From Kluyvera ascorbata_C (GTDB lineage: Bacteria > Pseudomonadota > Gammaproteobacteria > Enterobacterales > Enterobacteriaceae), in the NCBI RefSeq assembly GCF_044197065.1, contig NZ_JBIQOI010000002.1, positions 744,001 to 808,000 of the forward strand: DNA of 64,000 bases, given 5' to 3'. A program made the position numbers and the translations under genes. Below are positions 28,401 to 36,994 of this stretch, in pieces; the stretch's first letter is position 1; every line of letters starts with the position of its first letter. The notes beneath the pieces were generated by a model. It was not told the origin of the DNA. It searched no databases and saw nothing but the letters and a program-made list of their open reading frames with translations.

Positions 28401-29521
28401 GGCGGCCACCCTTCCGGCGCTGGCGCAATAACTGGGTCAACCGGGGTTGGTGCTGGAACGGCCTGCCATTCAACGGCCGGTGTAGGAACCGGCTGCTCGC
28501 TCACTGAAGGGGCGGCTAGTGCAGGATCGGCTACCCACGCAGTCGCCCCAGCCGCCGCAACGGTTTCCGTAACAGAATGTCCATTCAGTAGCGGATCGTA
28601 TTCATCATATCCCGCGGCGCGGGTGGCGCTGGCGCCCGAGAACAGCACATCATCAGGATCGACCTGCGCGGTATAACCAGCGGCTTCCGGCTCGTCCATA
28701 CGACGCCCCGAAAACAGCGCTTCATCCGTTTTGCGACCCATTGGATTGGAGAATTTTTCGGCAATACGCTTACGACGAGCCAGCGCTCCACGTAAGATAC
28801 GCGCACGACGAGATTCACGCGACGCTTTCTGCGTCTCCTCGCCGTCGTCTTCATATTCGTCTTCTTCTTCGTACTCGTCTTCATCGACCCAGGTATCATC
28901 ACGACGGGTTCGGTTGCTGGCGAACGTCAGAATATTGAGGATCCAGCTGCCCATCTTCTCGGCAATGCTGACCCACGACCAGCCGGTGAAAAGCGTCAGG
29001 CCCGCGGCCCAGATACAGAGCAGTGCAATGGTCCCGCCGCTGCTGTGCAGCATTGGCTGCAGCGCGGTGCTGAGCAGGCTGCCAATCACGCCGCCGGAGG
29101 CAAAGTACCAGATGTCATCGGCGTTTATCGCCGCAAGGCCGCATGAGGTGAGGATGATTGCCAGTACGCCAATCAGGCGCAGCGAGACGGCGAAGTAGTC
29201 AATGTACTCTTCGCTTGAACGATGCCGCCAGGCAAACCAGCAGCCACCAACGATGATCACCGGTATGGTGTACGCCATCACGCCAAAAATAAAGAACAGC
29301 GTGTCAGCCAGCCATGCGCCGGAAGCGCCACATAAATTGTGGATAGGCTCGTGCCAGGCCGTTTGTGACCAGCTAGGATCGGAAGGATTGAAGCTCAGTA
29401 GTGCAGCCATTAACCAGATGGCAAAAATGGCGCATAAAAGGAGTAACGCCTCAAGGAGCCGGCGTCCGCTGCTGAGTTTTGTGAGTTTGACTTCTTTGTC
29501 TTCTGTATATTCCTGGCTCAA
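25499..29521 (-). CDS. ftsK: DNA translocase FtsK
   Basis: Division-septum DNA pump that clears chromosome termini and activates XerCD at dif. It has 1340 residues (E. coli 1329). The N-terminus has four membrane helices needed for division. A long Pro/Gln-rich linker holds eight 13-residue tandem repeats at about 28078-28395. The C-terminal motor has Walker A GTTGSGKS and Walker B IVVLVDEFADLMM, and the DNA-sensing gamma domain ends the protein. I chose the TTG at 29519-29521, which begins SQEYTEDKE as in E. coli and has GGAG 8 bases upstream; another TTG 21 bases earlier is possible. Confidence 0.95.
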   Translation of the reverse strand: MSQEYTEDKEVKLTKLSSGRRLLEALLLLCAIFAIWLMAALLSFNPSDPSWSQTAWHEPIHNLCGASGAWLADTLFFIFGVMAYTIPVIIVGGCWFAWRHRSSEEYIDYFAVSLRLIGVLAIILTSCGLAAINADDIWYFASGGVIGSLLSTALQPMLHSSGGTIALLCIWAAGLTLFTGWSWVSIAEKMGSWILNILTFASNRTRRDDTWVDEDEYEEEDEYEDDGEETQKASRESRRARILRGALARRKRIAEKFSNPMGRKTDEALFSGRRMDEPEAAGYTAQVDPDDVLFSGASATRAAGYDEYDPLLNGHSVTETVAAAGATAWVADPALAAPSVSEQPVPTPAVEWQAVPAPTPVDPVIAPAPEGWPPVQQPQYAQPQQPAYEQPQYAQPQQPAYEQPQYAQPQQPAYEQPQYAQPQQPAYEQPQYAQPQQPAYEQPQYAQPQQPAYEQPQYAQPQQPEYEQPQYSQPQQTAYEQPYSAEQDYLNEQQVTPAPVAEPEPVVEEDVKPAHRPPLYYFEEVEEKRAREREQLAAWYQPIPEPLAPMEQRASSTPSVPVSAPEPSAAVAPVAASVRHAAAAAGTAAAAAASAPLFSPAEGPRAQVKEGIGPQLPRPNRVRVPTRRELASYGIKLPSQRMAEERAAREAERYQHDDSNPMTDDEADAMQQDALARQFAASQQQRYGEAESHDGFVSDDDDADTAAEAELARQFAASQQNRYASEQPEGAHPFSLDDFEFSPMKTLVDDTPRAPLFTPSVMPEPTVTPPPQPQQPSQYAQGHHQTQQPPQHVQGYHQPQQQYAQPQQQFAQPPQQQPVQQPVTPPQESLIHPLLMRNGDDRPLQKPTTPLPSLDLLTPPPTEVEPVDTFALEQMARLVETRLADYRIKADVVNYSPGPVITRFELNLAPGVKAARISNLSRDLARSLSTVAVRVVEVIPGKPYVGLELPNKKRQTVYLREVLDCDKFRDNPSPLTVVLGKDIAGEPVVADLAKMPHLLVAGTTGSGKSVGVNAMILSMLYKAQPEDVRFIMIDPKMLELSVYEGIPHLLTEVVTDMKDAANALRWSVNEMERRYKLMSALGVRNLAGYNDKIAEAARMGRPIPDPYWKPGDSMDATHPVLEKLPYIVVLVDEFADLMMTVGKKVEELIARLAQKARAAGIHLVLATQRPSVDVITGLIKANIPTRIAFTVSSKIDSRTILDQGGAESLLGMGDMLYAGPNSNNPVRVHGAFVRDQEVHAVVQDWKARGRPQYVDGITSDSESEGGGGGFDGGEELDPLFDQAVNFVTQKRKASISGVQRQFRIGYNRAARIIEQMEAQGIVSEQGHNGNREVLAPPPFD
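28078..28395 (-). repeat. 39-bp tandem repeats in the ftsK linker
   Basis: Eight consecutive units of 39 bp, each encoding QYAQPQQPAYEQP or a close variant (the last two read PEYEQP and QYSQPQQTAYEQP). The frame is kept. The length of this tract is expected to vary among strains through slippage or recombination. Confidence 0.93.
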
Positions 29522-29585
29522 GAAAGGCTCTCCAGGTGCCAAATGCTAAAACGGACAACAGTGCCAGATTGCGCCGACACTGTTG

Positions 29586-29601
29586 CTGTATGGATTAACA
29601 G
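29586..29601 (-). promoter_or_regulatory. LexA (SOS) box upstream of ftsK
   Basis: CTGT-ATGGATTA-ACAG has both invariant LexA half-sites at the required 8-base spacing. It lies between lrp and ftsK, 64 bases before the ftsK start. An SOS-inducible promoter (dinH) is known at this place in E. coli. Confidence 0.75.
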
Positions 29602-29641
29602 GAGTGTAATCAAACTACGCTGATTTTGCACCTGTTCCGTT

Positions 29642-30136
29642 TTAGCGGGTCTTAATTACCAGACGATTACTCTGCTTGACCTCTTCCATGACGACGTAAG
29701 TACGGGTGTCGTTTACGCCTGGCAGGCGCAGCAGGGTCTCGCCAAGAAGCTTACGGTAAGCTGACATGTCAGGTACACGGGTTTTCAACAGATAGTCGAA
29801 ATCACCGGATACTAAGTGACACTCTTGAATTTCTTCAAGTTTTTGCACAGCGGCGTTAAATTGTTCAAACACGTCCGGCGCACCGCGATTCAGAGTAATC
29901 TCAACGAATACCAGCAGCGATGCATCCAGGTAATGCGGGTTTAACAGCGCGGTATAGCCCTGAATAAAACCCTGTCGTTCCAGACGACGTACGCGCTCAA
30001 GGCACGGGGTCGGAGAAAGTCCTACTCTTTTGGAAAGCTCGACGTTCGAAATACGCCCATCTTTTTGCAGTTCATTGAGAATGTTGCGGTCGATGCGGTC
30101 GAGATCTTTGCCAGGGCGTTTTTTACTATCTACCAT
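29642..30136 (-). CDS. lrp: Leucine-responsive regulatory protein
   Basis: Global feast-famine regulator of amino acid metabolism, transport and fimbriae, acting as octamers and hexadecamers. It has 164 residues from the start MVDSKKRPGKDL, with sequence essentially that of E. coli Lrp. An N-terminal winged helix-turn-helix (about residues 12-70) is followed by a RAM ligand-binding domain. An in-frame start at 30187 would add 17 residues and is rejected. It is divergent from trxB across 550 bp. Confidence 0.98.
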   Translation of the reverse strand: MVDSKKRPGKDLDRIDRNILNELQKDGRISNVELSKRVGLSPTPCLERVRRLERQGFIQGYTALLNPHYLDASLLVFVEITLNRGAPDVFEQFNAAVQKLEEIQECHLVSGDFDYLLKTRVPDMSAYRKLLGETLLRLPGVNDTRTYVVMEEVKQSNRLVIKTR

Positions 30137-30686
30137 TATTATTGTCTCTCTGTATTCCTTCCCTACTCCTGTCTTGACTCTGTGCACTTCACTGTTCAGA
30201 GCCTTCTCCCGATTTCAATGCGCCGTTGTTGCTGCAACGACGTATATCCCAGGGTATGCGTATGAGAAGCCCCGGCGCCTCGCGGCCACCCTCCGACATC
30301 ACGTATGATGTCTGTCCACACCATACGTAGATTTCAGTGATCCGGGTAAAAATGGTATTTGCGTGCATGAAAATTCACCACACGCGAAACACTGCTTTTC
30401 TTCTTCCTTGAATGTTGTCGCAAAAGCACAGGGGATTGTCAAAGCAAAACATCTTTTTTTAGTACAACATGCCACATATTCATGAATCCTGGGTCCGGTT
30501 TCACATGTAATCATCTTATAATCATGAGACTGGCAGTAGAAATAGTTATATTTATTGATGTTAAAATAGACAATCAATCGACTCATCCTATTACACATAT
30601 CGCTAACAAAATCGCTATACCCTTTTTTTACGCCTACAAATTCCCTACAATCGCGAACAATGTCTGCCAACAATTATGGGGATCTC
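30137..30686. other. Divergent lrp-trxB intergenic region
   Basis: 550 bp with no convincing gene. The lrp side should hold the long untranslated leader known from E. coli. Within it a 7-bp inverted repeat ACGTATG (30301-30307) with CATACGT (30322-30328) could be an RNA hairpin or a protein site. The trxB side is AT-rich, with a possible -10 TACAAT at 30646-30651. A 124-codon open frame on the minus strand lacks a ribosome site and any recognisable feature. Confidence 0.6.
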
Positions 30687-31652
30687 ATGGGCACGGCCAA
30701 ACACAGTAAGTTGTTAATCCTTGGTTCTGGACCTGCGGGATACACCGCTGCGGTCTATGCTGCACGCGCAAACCTGCAACCAGTCCTGATTACCGGGCTG
30801 GAAAAAGGCGGTCAGCTGACCACCACCACCGAAGTTGAAAACTGGCCAGGCGACCCAAGCGACCTGACCGGTCCACTGCTGATGGAACGCATGCACGAGC
30901 ACGCGACTAAGTTTGAGACCGAAATTATTTTCGATCATATTCACAGCGTAGATCTGCAAAACCGTCCGTTCCGCCTGACCGGCGACAGCGGTGAGTACAC
31001 CTGCGATGCGTTAATCATCGCTACCGGTGCGTCTGCGCGTTACCTGGGGCTGCCATCGGAAGAAGCATTCAAAGGCCGTGGCGTCTCTGCCTGCGCAACC
31101 TGCGACGGTTTCTTCTACCGTAATCAGAAAGTCGCGGTCATCGGCGGCGGTAATACCGCGGTTGAAGAAGCGCTGTATCTGTCCAATATCGCCTCAGAAG
31201 TGCATCTGATTCACCGTCGTGATTCATTCCGCGCGGAAAAAATCCTGATTAAGCGTCTTATGGATAAAGTGGAAAGCGGCAATATCGTGCTGCATACCCA
31301 TCGCACGCTGGAAGAAGTCACCGGCGATCAGATGGGCGTAAGCGGTCTGCGTCTGCGTTCGACCGAAAGCGACGATATTGAATCACTGGAAGTCGCTGGC
31401 CTGTTCGTGGCCATCGGCCATAGTCCGAATACCGCTATTTTCGAAGGTCAGTTGGCGCTGGAAAACGGCTATATCAAAGTGCAGTCCGGCATTCACGGCA
31501 ACGCAACCCAGACCAGCATCCCTGGTGTGTTTGCTGCAGGCGACGTAATGGACCACATTTACCGTCAGGCAATCACCTCCGCAGGCACCGGCTGTATGGC
31601 CGCGCTGGACGCTGAGCGCTATCTCGACGGTCTGGCTGACGCGTGCAAATAA
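30687..31652 (+). CDS. trxB: Thioredoxin reductase
   Basis: FAD enzyme that uses NADPH to reduce thioredoxin. It has 321 residues from the ATG at 30687, preceded by GGGGAT. An in-frame ATG at 30660 adds nine residues absent from E. coli. FAD motif GSGPAGYTAA is at the N-terminus, the redox-active CATC is at about residues 136-139, and the NADPH motif GGGNTAVEEA follows. A terminator separates it from cydDC. Confidence 0.97.
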   Translation: MGTAKHSKLLILGSGPAGYTAAVYAARANLQPVLITGLEKGGQLTTTTEVENWPGDPSDLTGPLLMERMHEHATKFETEIIFDHIHSVDLQNRPFRLTGDSGEYTCDALIIATGASARYLGLPSEEAFKGRGVSACATCDGFFYRNQKVAVIGGGNTAVEEALYLSNIASEVHLIHRRDSFRAEKILIKRLMDKVESGNIVLHTHRTLEEVTGDQMGVSGLRLRSTESDDIESLEVAGLFVAIGHSPNTAIFEGQLALENGYIKVQSGIHGNATQTSIPGVFAAGDVMDHIYRQAITSAGTGCMAALDAERYLDGLADACK

Positions 31653-31680
31653 TCTTTACAAGTCAGTAACAAAAGTAAAA

Positions 31681-31701
31681 AAGGCGACGATAAGTCGCCT
31701 T
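31681..31701 (+). terminator. Terminator after trxB
   Basis: Stem AAGGCGAC/GTCGCCTT with a 5-base loop, followed by TATTTTTTC. Confidence 0.87.
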
Positions 31702-31774
31702 TATTTTTTCTGCGATGTAACATTGCCGCGCCCATAACTGAAACCATTAGCCATAAGCACCTGCTAAGCGCCCA

Positions 31775-33541
31775 ATGAATAAAAGTCGCCAACAAGAACT
31801 CACCCGCTGGCTCAAACAGCAAAGCGTCCTGTCACGCCGCTGGTTGATGACCTCCCGTCTGCTCGGCTTCGTTAGCGGTGTATTGATCATCGCCCAGGCC
31901 TGGTTCCTTGCCCGCATTCTCCACCATATGATTATGGAGAACATCCCGCGAGAAGCATTGCTGCTGCCGTTTATCCAACTGGTGCTGATCTTTATCCTGC
32001 GCGCTTGGGTGGTCTGGCTGCGCGAGCGCGTCGGTTTTCACGCCGGGCAGCAGATTCGGTTTGAAATCCGCCGTCAGGTGCTTGACCGCCTTCAGCAGGC
32101 TGGTCCAGCCTGGATTCAGGGGAAACCTGCCGGGAGCTGGGCAACGCTTATTCTCGAACAAATCGATGACATGCACGATTACTACGCCCGCTACCTGCCG
32201 CAGATGGCGCTGGCGGCCTGCGTTCCCCTGCTTATCGTCGTGGCGATTTTCCCTTCAAACTGGGCGGCGGCGCTTATTCTGCTAGTCACCGCGCCGTTGA
32301 TCCCGCTGTTTATGGCGCTGGTTGGTATGGGCGCTGCCGATGCCAACCGCCGTAACTTCCTGGCGCTGGCGCGTCTGAGCGGTCACTTCCTTGACCGTCT
32401 GCGTGGTATGGATACGCTGCGTATCTTTGGCCGCGGCGAAGCGGAAACGGAAAATATTCGCGAGGCGTCGCAAGATTTCCGCCATCGTACGATGGAAGTG
32501 CTGCGCCTGGCCTTCCTCTCCTCCGGCGTGCTGGAATTCTTTACCTCGCTCTCCATTGCGCTGGTTGCGGTCTATTTCGGCTTCTCTTATCTCGGCGAGC
32601 TGAACTTCGGCAGTTACGGCACCGCCGTGACGCTCTCCTCCGGTTTCCTGGCGCTGATCCTGGCCCCAGAGTTCTTCCAGCCGCTGCGGGATTTGGGCAC
32701 CTTCTATCACGCTAAAGCACAAGCCGTTGGCGCTGCCGACAGCCTGAAAACGTTCCTCGAAGCGCCGCTGGCGCATCCTGAGCAGGGTGACCAGACACTG
32801 GACACCAGCGAGCCGGTCACGCTTTGTGCCAAAGACCTGTTTATCACCTCACCTGAAGGCAAAATACTGGTCGGGCCGCTGAACTTCACGCTTAACGCCG
32901 GTCAACGCGCTGTGCTGGTAGGTCTGAGCGGCTCCGGCAAAAGCTCGCTGCTGAATGCGCTGGCGGGTTTCTTACCCTACAGCGGATCGCTGAAAGTGAA
33001 CGGCATCGAATTACGCAACCTTCACCCGGAAGGCTGGCACCGCATGATGAGCTGGGTTGGGCAAAACCCGCAGCTTCCGGCGTCCACGCTGCGTGAGAAC
33101 GTGCTGCTCGGCAATCCTGATGCCAGTGAACAGCAGCTGCGGCAGGCGCTGGATAAAGCCTGGGTCAGCGAATTTCTCCCGCAGCTACCTGACGGTATCA
33201 ACACCATCGTAGGTGAACAGGCCGCACGGCTGTCCGTCGGCCAGGCCCAGCGCGTCGCCGTGGCCCGGGCCCTGCTCGCCCCCTGCCGTCTTCTGCTGCT
33301 GGATGAACCTGCTGCCAGCCTGGATGCACACAGCGAACAGCGCGTCATGCAGGCGCTGACCGAAGCCTCAACCCAACAAACCACGTTGATGGTAACCCAT
33401 CAGCTTGAAGGCCTTACCGAGTGGGACACTATCTGGGTAATGGAGAACGGTCAGATTATTGAGCAGGGAACGTATCAGCAGTTGGTTGATGCTAACGGCG
33501 TCTTTACGAGCCTACTGGCCAGCCGTCAGGAGGAGATCTAA
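31775..33541 (+). CDS. cydD: Heterodimeric thiol ABC exporter subunit CydD
   Basis: With CydC it forms an inner-membrane ABC exporter for glutathione and cysteine to the periplasm, needed to assemble cytochrome bd oxidase and periplasmic c-type cytochromes. It has 588 residues. An N-terminal six-helix membrane domain is followed by an ATPase with Walker A GLSGSGKSS, signature LSVGQAQRVAVARAL (a variant of LSGGQ) and Walker B LLLLDEPAASLD. Its stop codon touches the cydC start. Confidence 0.96.
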   Translation: MNKSRQQELTRWLKQQSVLSRRWLMTSRLLGFVSGVLIIAQAWFLARILHHMIMENIPREALLLPFIQLVLIFILRAWVVWLRERVGFHAGQQIRFEIRRQVLDRLQQAGPAWIQGKPAGSWATLILEQIDDMHDYYARYLPQMALAACVPLLIVVAIFPSNWAAALILLVTAPLIPLFMALVGMGAADANRRNFLALARLSGHFLDRLRGMDTLRIFGRGEAETENIREASQDFRHRTMEVLRLAFLSSGVLEFFTSLSIALVAVYFGFSYLGELNFGSYGTAVTLSSGFLALILAPEFFQPLRDLGTFYHAKAQAVGAADSLKTFLEAPLAHPEQGDQTLDTSEPVTLCAKDLFITSPEGKILVGPLNFTLNAGQRAVLVGLSGSGKSSLLNALAGFLPYSGSLKVNGIELRNLHPEGWHRMMSWVGQNPQLPASTLRENVLLGNPDASEQQLRQALDKAWVSEFLPQLPDGINTIVGEQAARLSVGQAQRVAVARALLAPCRLLLLDEPAASLDAHSEQRVMQALTEASTQQTTLMVTHQLEGLTEWDTIWVMENGQIIEQGTYQQLVDANGVFTSLLASRQEEI

Positions 33542-35263
33542 ATGCGTGCACTGTTACCTTATCTGGCGCTTTATAAACGTCACAAGTGGCTGCTCAGCCT
33601 GGGCATTATTCTGGCGATTGTCACGCTGTTAGCGAGCATTGGCTTACTGACCCTTTCCGGCTGGTTCCTCTCGGCCTCAGCGGTAGTCGGGTTTGCGGGC
33701 GCTTACACCTTCAACTACATGCTGCCTGCCGCTGGCGTGCGCGGCGCGGCGATTATTCGTACCGCCGGGCGCTATTTTGAACGTCTGGTCAGTCACGATG
33801 CGACCTTCCGCGTCTTGCAGCATTTACGCGTTTTCACCTTCAGTAAGCTGCTGCCGCTCTCCCCTGCCGGGCTGGCACGCTTTCGTCAGGGCGAACTGCT
33901 CAACCGTATGGTGGCCGACGTCGATACGCTCGATCACCTCTATCTGCGCGTCATTTCACCGTTGGTTGGCGCATTGGTGGTTATTCTGGTGGTCACGGCC
34001 GGGCTTAGCCTGCTGGACGTTGGCCTGGCGTTGACGCTCGGCGGCATTATGCTGGCCACGCTGATTATCTTACCGCCGTTGTTCTATCGCGCCGGTAAAC
34101 CCACCGGCGAGCAGTTAACCACCCTGCGCGGTCAGTATCGCCAACAGCTGACCGGCTGGCTGCAAGGTCAGGCTGAACTGACGATTTTTAACGCCAGCCA
34201 GCACTATCGTAAACAAATGGAACAGACCGAGCTCAACTGGCACGACGCTCAGCGTCGTCAGTCGGAACTCACCGCACTCTCTCAGGCTCTGATGCTGCTG
34301 ATTGGCGGCGTTGCGGTTGTCTCCATGCTGTGGCTCGCCGCAGGTGGCGTTGGCACCAACAGCCAGCCGGGCGCGCTGATTGCGCTCTTTGTTTTCTGTG
34401 CGCTGGCGGCCTTTGAGGCGCTCGCGCCGGTCACCGGTGCGTTCCAGCACCTGGGGCAGGTTATCGCCTCGGCGCTGCGCGTCAGCCAGATTATCGAACA
34501 GCAGCCAGAAGTCACCTTCCCGCAGCAAGCTGTAGCGCGGCCACAGCAGGTGGCGTTAACGCTGACTCAGGTGTCATTCACTTACCCGCAGCAGACGCAG
34601 CCAGCGCTGGATAACCTTACGCTGTCTATCTCCGCAGGCGAACATATTGCGATTCTTGGCCGAACCGGCTGTGGTAAATCGACGCTGCTTCAGCTGCTTA
34701 CCCGCGCCTGGGACCCTCAGCAGGGCGAGATTCAGCTTAACGGCACGCCGCTTCGCCAGTTTGACGAGCAGACGCTTCGTCAGACCGTCAGCCTGGTACC
34801 ACAGCGCGTACACCTGTTCAGCGCCACGCTTCGCGATAACCTACTGCTGGCGAAACCTGATGCAAGCGATGAAGCACTCAGTGACGTGCTGCGTCGTACT
34901 GGGCTCGAAAAGCTGCTGGAAGACGCCGGTCTGAACAGCTGGCTCGGTGAAGGCGGCCGTCAGCTTTCCGGCGGCGAGCTTCGTCGTCTGGGGATTGCGC
35001 GTGCACTGTTGCATGATGCTCCACTGATGATGCTGGACGAACCCACAGAGGGGTTAGATGCCACCACCGAGAGCCAGATCCTTGAACTACTGGCCGACGT
35101 GATGCGTCATAAGACGCTGCTGATGGTGACTCACCGCCTGCGCGGACTGGCGCGATTTAATCAGATAATTGTCATGGACAACGGGCAAATAATTGAGCAA
35201 GGTAATCATACAGAACTGCTGGCAAAACAAGGTCGTTACTACCAGTTTAAACAGCGCCTGTAG
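33542..35263 (+). CDS. cydC: Heterodimeric thiol ABC exporter subunit CydC
   Basis: Partner of CydD, 573 residues, with a six-helix membrane domain, Walker A GRTGCGKST, a canonical signature LSGGELRR and Walker B LMMLDEPTEGLD. The ATG follows the cydD TAA without a gap, and GGAGGA within the cydD end is the ribosome site, so the subunits are translationally coupled. aat follows after 40 bp with no terminator, so read-through into aat is likely. Confidence 0.96.
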   Translation: MRALLPYLALYKRHKWLLSLGIILAIVTLLASIGLLTLSGWFLSASAVVGFAGAYTFNYMLPAAGVRGAAIIRTAGRYFERLVSHDATFRVLQHLRVFTFSKLLPLSPAGLARFRQGELLNRMVADVDTLDHLYLRVISPLVGALVVILVVTAGLSLLDVGLALTLGGIMLATLIILPPLFYRAGKPTGEQLTTLRGQYRQQLTGWLQGQAELTIFNASQHYRKQMEQTELNWHDAQRRQSELTALSQALMLLIGGVAVVSMLWLAAGGVGTNSQPGALIALFVFCALAAFEALAPVTGAFQHLGQVIASALRVSQIIEQQPEVTFPQQAVARPQQVALTLTQVSFTYPQQTQPALDNLTLSISAGEHIAILGRTGCGKSTLLQLLTRAWDPQQGEIQLNGTPLRQFDEQTLRQTVSLVPQRVHLFSATLRDNLLLAKPDASDEALSDVLRRTGLEKLLEDAGLNSWLGEGGRQLSGGELRRLGIARALLHDAPLMMLDEPTEGLDATTESQILELLADVMRHKTLLMVTHRLRGLARFNQIIVMDNGQIIEQGNHTELLAKQGRYYQFKQRL

Positions 35264-35303
35264 ACTATGATTAGTTAACTCTGTTTCGTGAGGTCATCGC
35301 GAC

Positions 35304-36008
35304 ATGCGCCTTGTCCAGCTTTCTCGACATTCGATCGCGTTTCCCTCCCCTGAGGGCGCATTACGTGAACCAAACGGACTGCTCGCGCTAGGGGGCGATC
35401 TCGGCCCCGCGCGTCTGCTGATGGCCTATCAGCGCGGTATTTTCCCGTGGTTCTCTCCTGGCGATCCCATTCTATGGTGGTCGCCGGATCCCCGCGCCGT
35501 GCTGTGGCCTGAACAGTTCCACCTCAGCCGCAGTATGAAGCGATTTCATAAAACCTCGCCCTACCGCGTGACGATCAACTATGCCTTCAGCGATGTGCTC
35601 GCCGGCTGCGCGCAGGATCGTAACGAAGGGACCTGGATTACCACCAGCATCAGTCAGGCCTATCAGCGGCTGCACGAGCTTGGTCATGCGCACTCCATCG
35701 AAGTGTGGCAGGAGAATATGCTCGTAGGCGGCATGTATGGCGTTGCAATGGGTGAACTGTTCTGCGGTGAGTCAATGTTCAGCCGTGCGGAGAACGCCTC
35801 TAAAACGGCGCTGTACGTCTTCTGTGAGGCCTTCAGTCAGGCGGGTGGAAAATTAATCGATTGTCAGGTACTCAATAGCCATACCGCCTCACTGGGCGCC
35901 GTAGAAATACCTCGTCGAGATTATCTTGAGCACCTTGATACTCTGCGCATACAACCTCTTCCCGATAAGTTCTGGGTCCCCAGAGCGCTCTTTTTACCTG
36001 AAGCGTAA
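35304..36008 (+). CDS. aat: Leucyl/phenylalanyl-tRNA-protein transferase
   Basis: Transfers Leu or Phe from its tRNA to proteins with N-terminal Arg or Lys, creating destabilising N-termini recognised by ClpS and degraded by ClpAP. It has 234 residues, the E. coli length. Visible family motifs are FPSPEGALREPNGLLALGGDL near the N-terminus and YQRGIFPWFSPGDPILWWSPDPR; the catalytic region includes GELFCGESMFSRAENASKTAL. It follows cydC, with clpA and clpS nearby. Confidence 0.96.
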   Translation: MRLVQLSRHSIAFPSPEGALREPNGLLALGGDLGPARLLMAYQRGIFPWFSPGDPILWWSPDPRAVLWPEQFHLSRSMKRFHKTSPYRVTINYAFSDVLAGCAQDRNEGTWITTSISQAYQRLHELGHAHSIEVWQENMLVGGMYGVAMGELFCGESMFSRAENASKTALYVFCEAFSQAGGKLIDCQVLNSHTASLGAVEIPRRDYLEHLDTLRIQPLPDKFWVPRALFLPEA

Positions 36009-36292
36009 ATGATTTCAGCACAATTCCCAGCGGGATGATATAATTGCCGACGAGAGTCGCTTCTGCCTTTTACCCCGCCGACGTTTGGGAATCATTCGAG
36101 TCAGATAACGCCCACGTTTATCCTGCTGTTTCCGGCCTGGTTCGTGCCCATCACACGATGCATTTGTGTGGTGAAAGGGTAATGCGCAAAAACGACTTTC
36201 GCCGATTAAGACGGACAATTCTTTACTTACTTGATGAACTTCGGCATTATCTTGCCGGTTCAAATTACGGTAGTGATACCCCAGAGGATTAG

Positions 36293-36511
36293 ATGGCCAA
36301 AGAAGACAATATTGAAATGCAGGGTACCGTACTTGATACGTTACCTAATACCATGTTCCGCGTAGAACTGGAAAACGGGCACGTGGTTACTGCACATATC
36401 TCCGGTAAAATGCGCAAAAACTATATCCGTATCCTGACGGGCGACAAAGTGACTGTTGAGCTGACCCCGTACGACCTGAGCAAAGGCCGCATTGTCTTCC
36501 GTAGTCGCTAA
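36293..36511 (+). CDS. infA: Translation initiation factor IF-1
   Basis: Binds the A site of the 30S subunit during initiation. It has 72 residues with a single S1/OB fold (MAKEDNIEMQGTVLDTLPNTMFRVELENGH at the N-terminus), essentially identical to E. coli. The ribosome site is AGAGGA ahead of the ATG. The leader carries a short open frame whose TAG stop directly abuts this ATG. It has its own terminator. Confidence 0.98.
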   Translation: MAKEDNIEMQGTVLDTLPNTMFRVELENGHVVTAHISGKMRKNYIRILTGDKVTVELTPYDLSKGRIVFRSR

Positions 36512-36570
36512 TCTCCGCAGATAATGAGCGTCTGGCGCTACTTTCGCCGAGCGCTATTTGCTGAATAGTA

Positions 36571-36593
36571 ATGCCTCGCTTATTGCGGGGCAT
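36571..36593 (+). terminator. Terminator after infA
   Basis: Stem ATGCCTCGC/GCGGGGCAT with one T-G pair and a 5-base loop, followed by TTTTTTT. Confidence 0.88.
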
Positions 36594-36616
36594 TTTTTTG
36601 CCTTCTCCACATCACT

Positions 36617-36850
36617 TCATAAATTGTGCGCTTCCGGTTTACGCGATTTTTGCCAGTGATGATGCTCGCGTAGCCCTTCCGCTGACTCCTCTGCCACCGC
36701 ACGGAGCTCATCGCTATCCGCTTCATGGCGGAGCTGATGATCGGCATTTTTAACCCACAAAAACTGATGTCCTTTATGTCCAGCCATGAGTTGACCTGAG
36801 AATAACGCGCAGGTGAGTAAAATCATCGATAACAATTTTGAAAACATCAT
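36617..36850 (-). CDS. Small secreted protein, DUF2554-like
   Basis: A 77-residue predicted exported protein of unknown function. An N-terminal signal peptide (MMFSKLLSMILLTCALFSG) is likely cleaved after QLMA, leaving a short, charged, His-rich peptide (DHQLRHEADSDELR and LREHHHWQKSRK). It resembles the DUF2554 family annotated at this position in several enterobacteria; that assignment is from memory and moderately sure. The two adjacent ATG codons (36850 and 36847) make the exact start uncertain; GGTGG suits the second better. It occupies the clpA-infA interval where E. coli has tRNA gene serW. No homologue is recognised next to it. Confidence 0.65.
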   Translation of the reverse strand: MMFSKLLSMILLTCALFSGQLMAGHKGHQFLWVKNADHQLRHEADSDELRAVAEESAEGLREHHHWQKSRKPEAHNL

Positions 36851-36970
36851 GCCACCGCTTGGTTATATTCTGCCTCCATCATGCCAACCCTTACGTCGGG
36901 TTATTATCCAACTGTTCAAATTTGCGCAAAGGGAATGTCAGCGTTAAACAATGAAGATGGCGCATAAAAA

Positions 36971-36994
36971 AACCGAGCTGCTGCCAGCTCGGTT
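36971..36994 (-). terminator. Terminator after clpA
   Basis: A perfect 10-bp stem AACCGAGCTG/CAGCTCGGTT with a 4-base loop. On the minus strand it is followed by TTTTTATGCG. Confidence 0.9.

Noticed and set aside
30299..30673. 124-codon minus-strand frame in the lrp-trxB region
   Set aside because: No ribosome site, an odd Cys/Lys-rich composition without recognisable domains, and it covers the expected lrp leader and trxB promoter.
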